Shown in pieces: positions 6,017-6,482 of a DNA stretch of 6,482 nucleotides. A program made the translations under genes and the position numbers. A model generated the notes under the pieces. That model searched no databases and had not been told where the DNA came from. It worked only from the letters and a program-made list of their open reading frames with translations. Source of the DNA: Treponema sp. UBA3649 (GTDB lineage: Bacteria > Spirochaetota > Spirochaetia > Treponematales > Treponemataceae). The stretch spans positions 5,057 through 11,538 of the forward strand of contig DFKI01000008.1 of NCBI GenBank assembly GCA_002373325.1, written 5' to 3'. The first letter of the stretch is position 1. Each line of letters starts with the position of its first letter.

Positions 6017-6060
6017 CGGCTTCCTGTTTTCCCCGGATTTCAGGAGGCCGATTTTTTTTT
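6017..6060 (+). terminator. intrinsic terminator after the Crp-like gene
   Basis: CGGCTTCCTG (6017-6026) pairs with CAGGAGGCCG (6041-6050) over 10 bp with one G-U pair. The loop is 14 nt, and after one A comes a run of nine T (6052-6060). It lies about 20 nt past the stop codon. Confidence 0.9.
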
Positions 6061-6149
6061 GTAATCTAAATTTGAGCTTAATAAATTGGTGATTGCATTT
6101 TTTGAAGATACATGTTTTCTTTATACCGTAAAGATTTGTAGAAGACAAG

Positions 6150-6158
6150 TGCTATAAA
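6150..6158 (+). promoter_or_regulatory. extended -10 promoter of the 6S-like RNA
   Basis: TGCTATAAA places TG one base before a 5-of-6 match to TATAAT (6153-6158). No clear -35 lies at 16-18 nt. The start would fall at about 6165-6167, just ahead of the outermost helix of the RNA, which supports the assignment. Confidence 0.55.
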
Positions 6159-6164
6159 TTGGGG

Positions 6165-6340
6165 CGGAAAAAATCACAAGGGATTGAGGAAGCACTGCAA
6201 TGGAGACAGGGTTCGTGGCATCGAATCATTTGCACGGAAGGGAGCGGCAGCGACCTCCAATTCCTATTACCGTGCTCCATGATTCGGTGACGCGGTTCCT
6301 GGCGTGAATGGAAGTGCTTGCTCATTTTGAAAGTGATTTG
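6165..6340 (+). ncRNA. candidate 6S RNA (RNA polymerase regulator)
   Basis: The sequence folds into one long rod. The outer helix is AAATCAC (6171-6177) with GTGATTT (6333-6339). The closing stem pairs GAG-G-AAGCACT (6186-6196) with AGTGCTT-G-CTC (6313-6323) with one mismatch. A central bubble has 12 nt on the 5' side (6197-6208) and 13 nt on the 3' side (6300-6312). The distal stem pairs 6209-6229 with 6279-6299 over 21 positions (about 19 pairs, including an 8-bp perfect run CGAATCAT). A further 6-bp helix GCACGG/CCGTGC (6232-6237 with 6270-6275) closes a 32-nt apical region. Closing stem, large central bubble, long distal stem and a length near 175 nt match 6S RNA, which mimics an open promoter and sequesters the housekeeping polymerase. 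Assignment is structural only. A different rod-like RNA is possible; SRP RNA was considered and does not fit. Confidence 0.6.
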
Positions 6341-6392
6341 TTAAATTTCGTTTGGATTTGCACTTGCCTTCTACATTTTTTTTCTGGACTCC

Positions 6393-6421
6393 TTGACCAT
6401 ATTCTGAAAAAATGCTATTAT
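6393..6421 (+). promoter_or_regulatory. strong promoter of tRNA-Thr
   Basis: TTGACC (6393-6398), a 17-nt spacer and TATTAT (6416-6421), with TG one base before the -10 (TGCTATTAT). Transcription would start near 6428, only about six nt before the mature tRNA 5' end. Confidence 0.85.
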
Positions 6422-6433
6422 GTGCCAATCAAT

Positions 6434-6482
6434 GCCAACTTAGCTCATCCGGTAGAGCAGCTCCCTCGTAAAGAGCAGGTGA
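6434..6482 (+). tRNA. tRNA-Thr (anticodon CGU), 5' part, cut by window end
   Basis: The acceptor 5' strand GCCAACT (6434-6440) is followed by TA, a D arm with a GCTC/GAGC stem (6443-6446 with 6455-6458) and a loop containing the invariant GG. Next is an anticodon arm (6460-6464 with 6472-6476) whose 7-nt loop CTCGTAA has U33, anticodon CGU at 6467-6469 and A37. The anticodon stem has one C-A mismatch next to the loop (6464 with 6472). Anticodon CGU reads the threonine codon ACG. The variable region, T arm and acceptor 3' strand lie beyond the window. Confidence 0.93.

Larger units (their letters stand above)
6061..6433. other. gene-free spacer containing the 6S-like RNA
   Basis: No protein gene is supported here. 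After the terminator comes about 90 nt of A/T-rich sequence, then the 6S-like RNA with its promoter (6150-6340), a further A/T-rich stretch with eight T at 6376-6383 but no convincing hairpin before it, and the tRNA promoter. Confidence 0.7.

Noticed and set aside
6232..6262. GGAAGG...GCAGC resemblance to the SRP RNA apical hairpin
   Set aside because: The flanking bases do not form the conserved SRP helix 8 with its GGAA tetraloop and symmetric loop; the overall rod with a central bubble fits 6S better.
6331..6383. AAGTG...CACTT with eight T as terminator of the 6S-like RNA
   Set aside because: Only a 5-bp stem with a 25-nt loop and 10 nt between stem and T-run; not convincing.

Overview
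The window looks like part of a spirochaete chromosome, most likely a host-associated Treponema. This is inferred from the potA-potB-potC gene order, the long tandem-cNMP Crp-like protein, and compact genes separated by very A/T-rich spacers; no 16S or other marker gene is present to confirm it. There is no sign of phage, an insertion sequence, CRISPR or a plasmid.

Layout. A 7-bp tandem repeat at the left edge (1-44) runs into the potC stop codon. Positions 42-3114 on the minus strand hold potA, potB and potC, which overlap by 4 bp at each junction and encode the ATPase and two permeases of a spermidine/putrescine ABC importer. No potD (substrate-binding protein) is visible; it would lie beyond the left edge if the usual order holds. 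Positions 3115-3666 have no protein gene, but the minus strand carries a consensus promoter, a predicted small RNA of about 80 nt ending in an intrinsic terminator, and a second structured RNA ending in its own terminator. The two RNAs are complementary at two separate sites. Positions 3667-4572 (minus) encode a YciV/RNase AM-type PHP-domain phosphoesterase. Divergent from it, 4710-5996 (plus) encodes a 428-residue Crp-like protein with two cyclic-nucleotide domains, a Cys-rich helical linker and an unusual C-terminal helix-turn-helix, followed by a strong terminator.

Positions 6061-6433 have no protein gene but contain a rod-like RNA of about 175 nt with a closing stem, a central 12 x 13 nt bubble and a long distal stem. 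This is the architecture of 6S RNA. Last is a 5' fragment of tRNA-Thr(CGU), with a near-consensus promoter only a few nt upstream; the window's right edge cuts it off.

How the parts relate: polyamine import, a nucleotide phosphatase and a cyclic-nucleotide regulator are separate units, not one operon. The most unusual item is the pair of mutually complementary terminator-ended RNAs upstream of potABC. One has a G-rich terminator loop; the other has a C-rich loop resembling anti-Shine-Dalgarno sequence. This could be a regulator/sponge pair or a two-terminator leader for potABC. The second candidate of interest is the 6S-like RNA. Both are predictions from primary sequence and hand-drawn base pairing.
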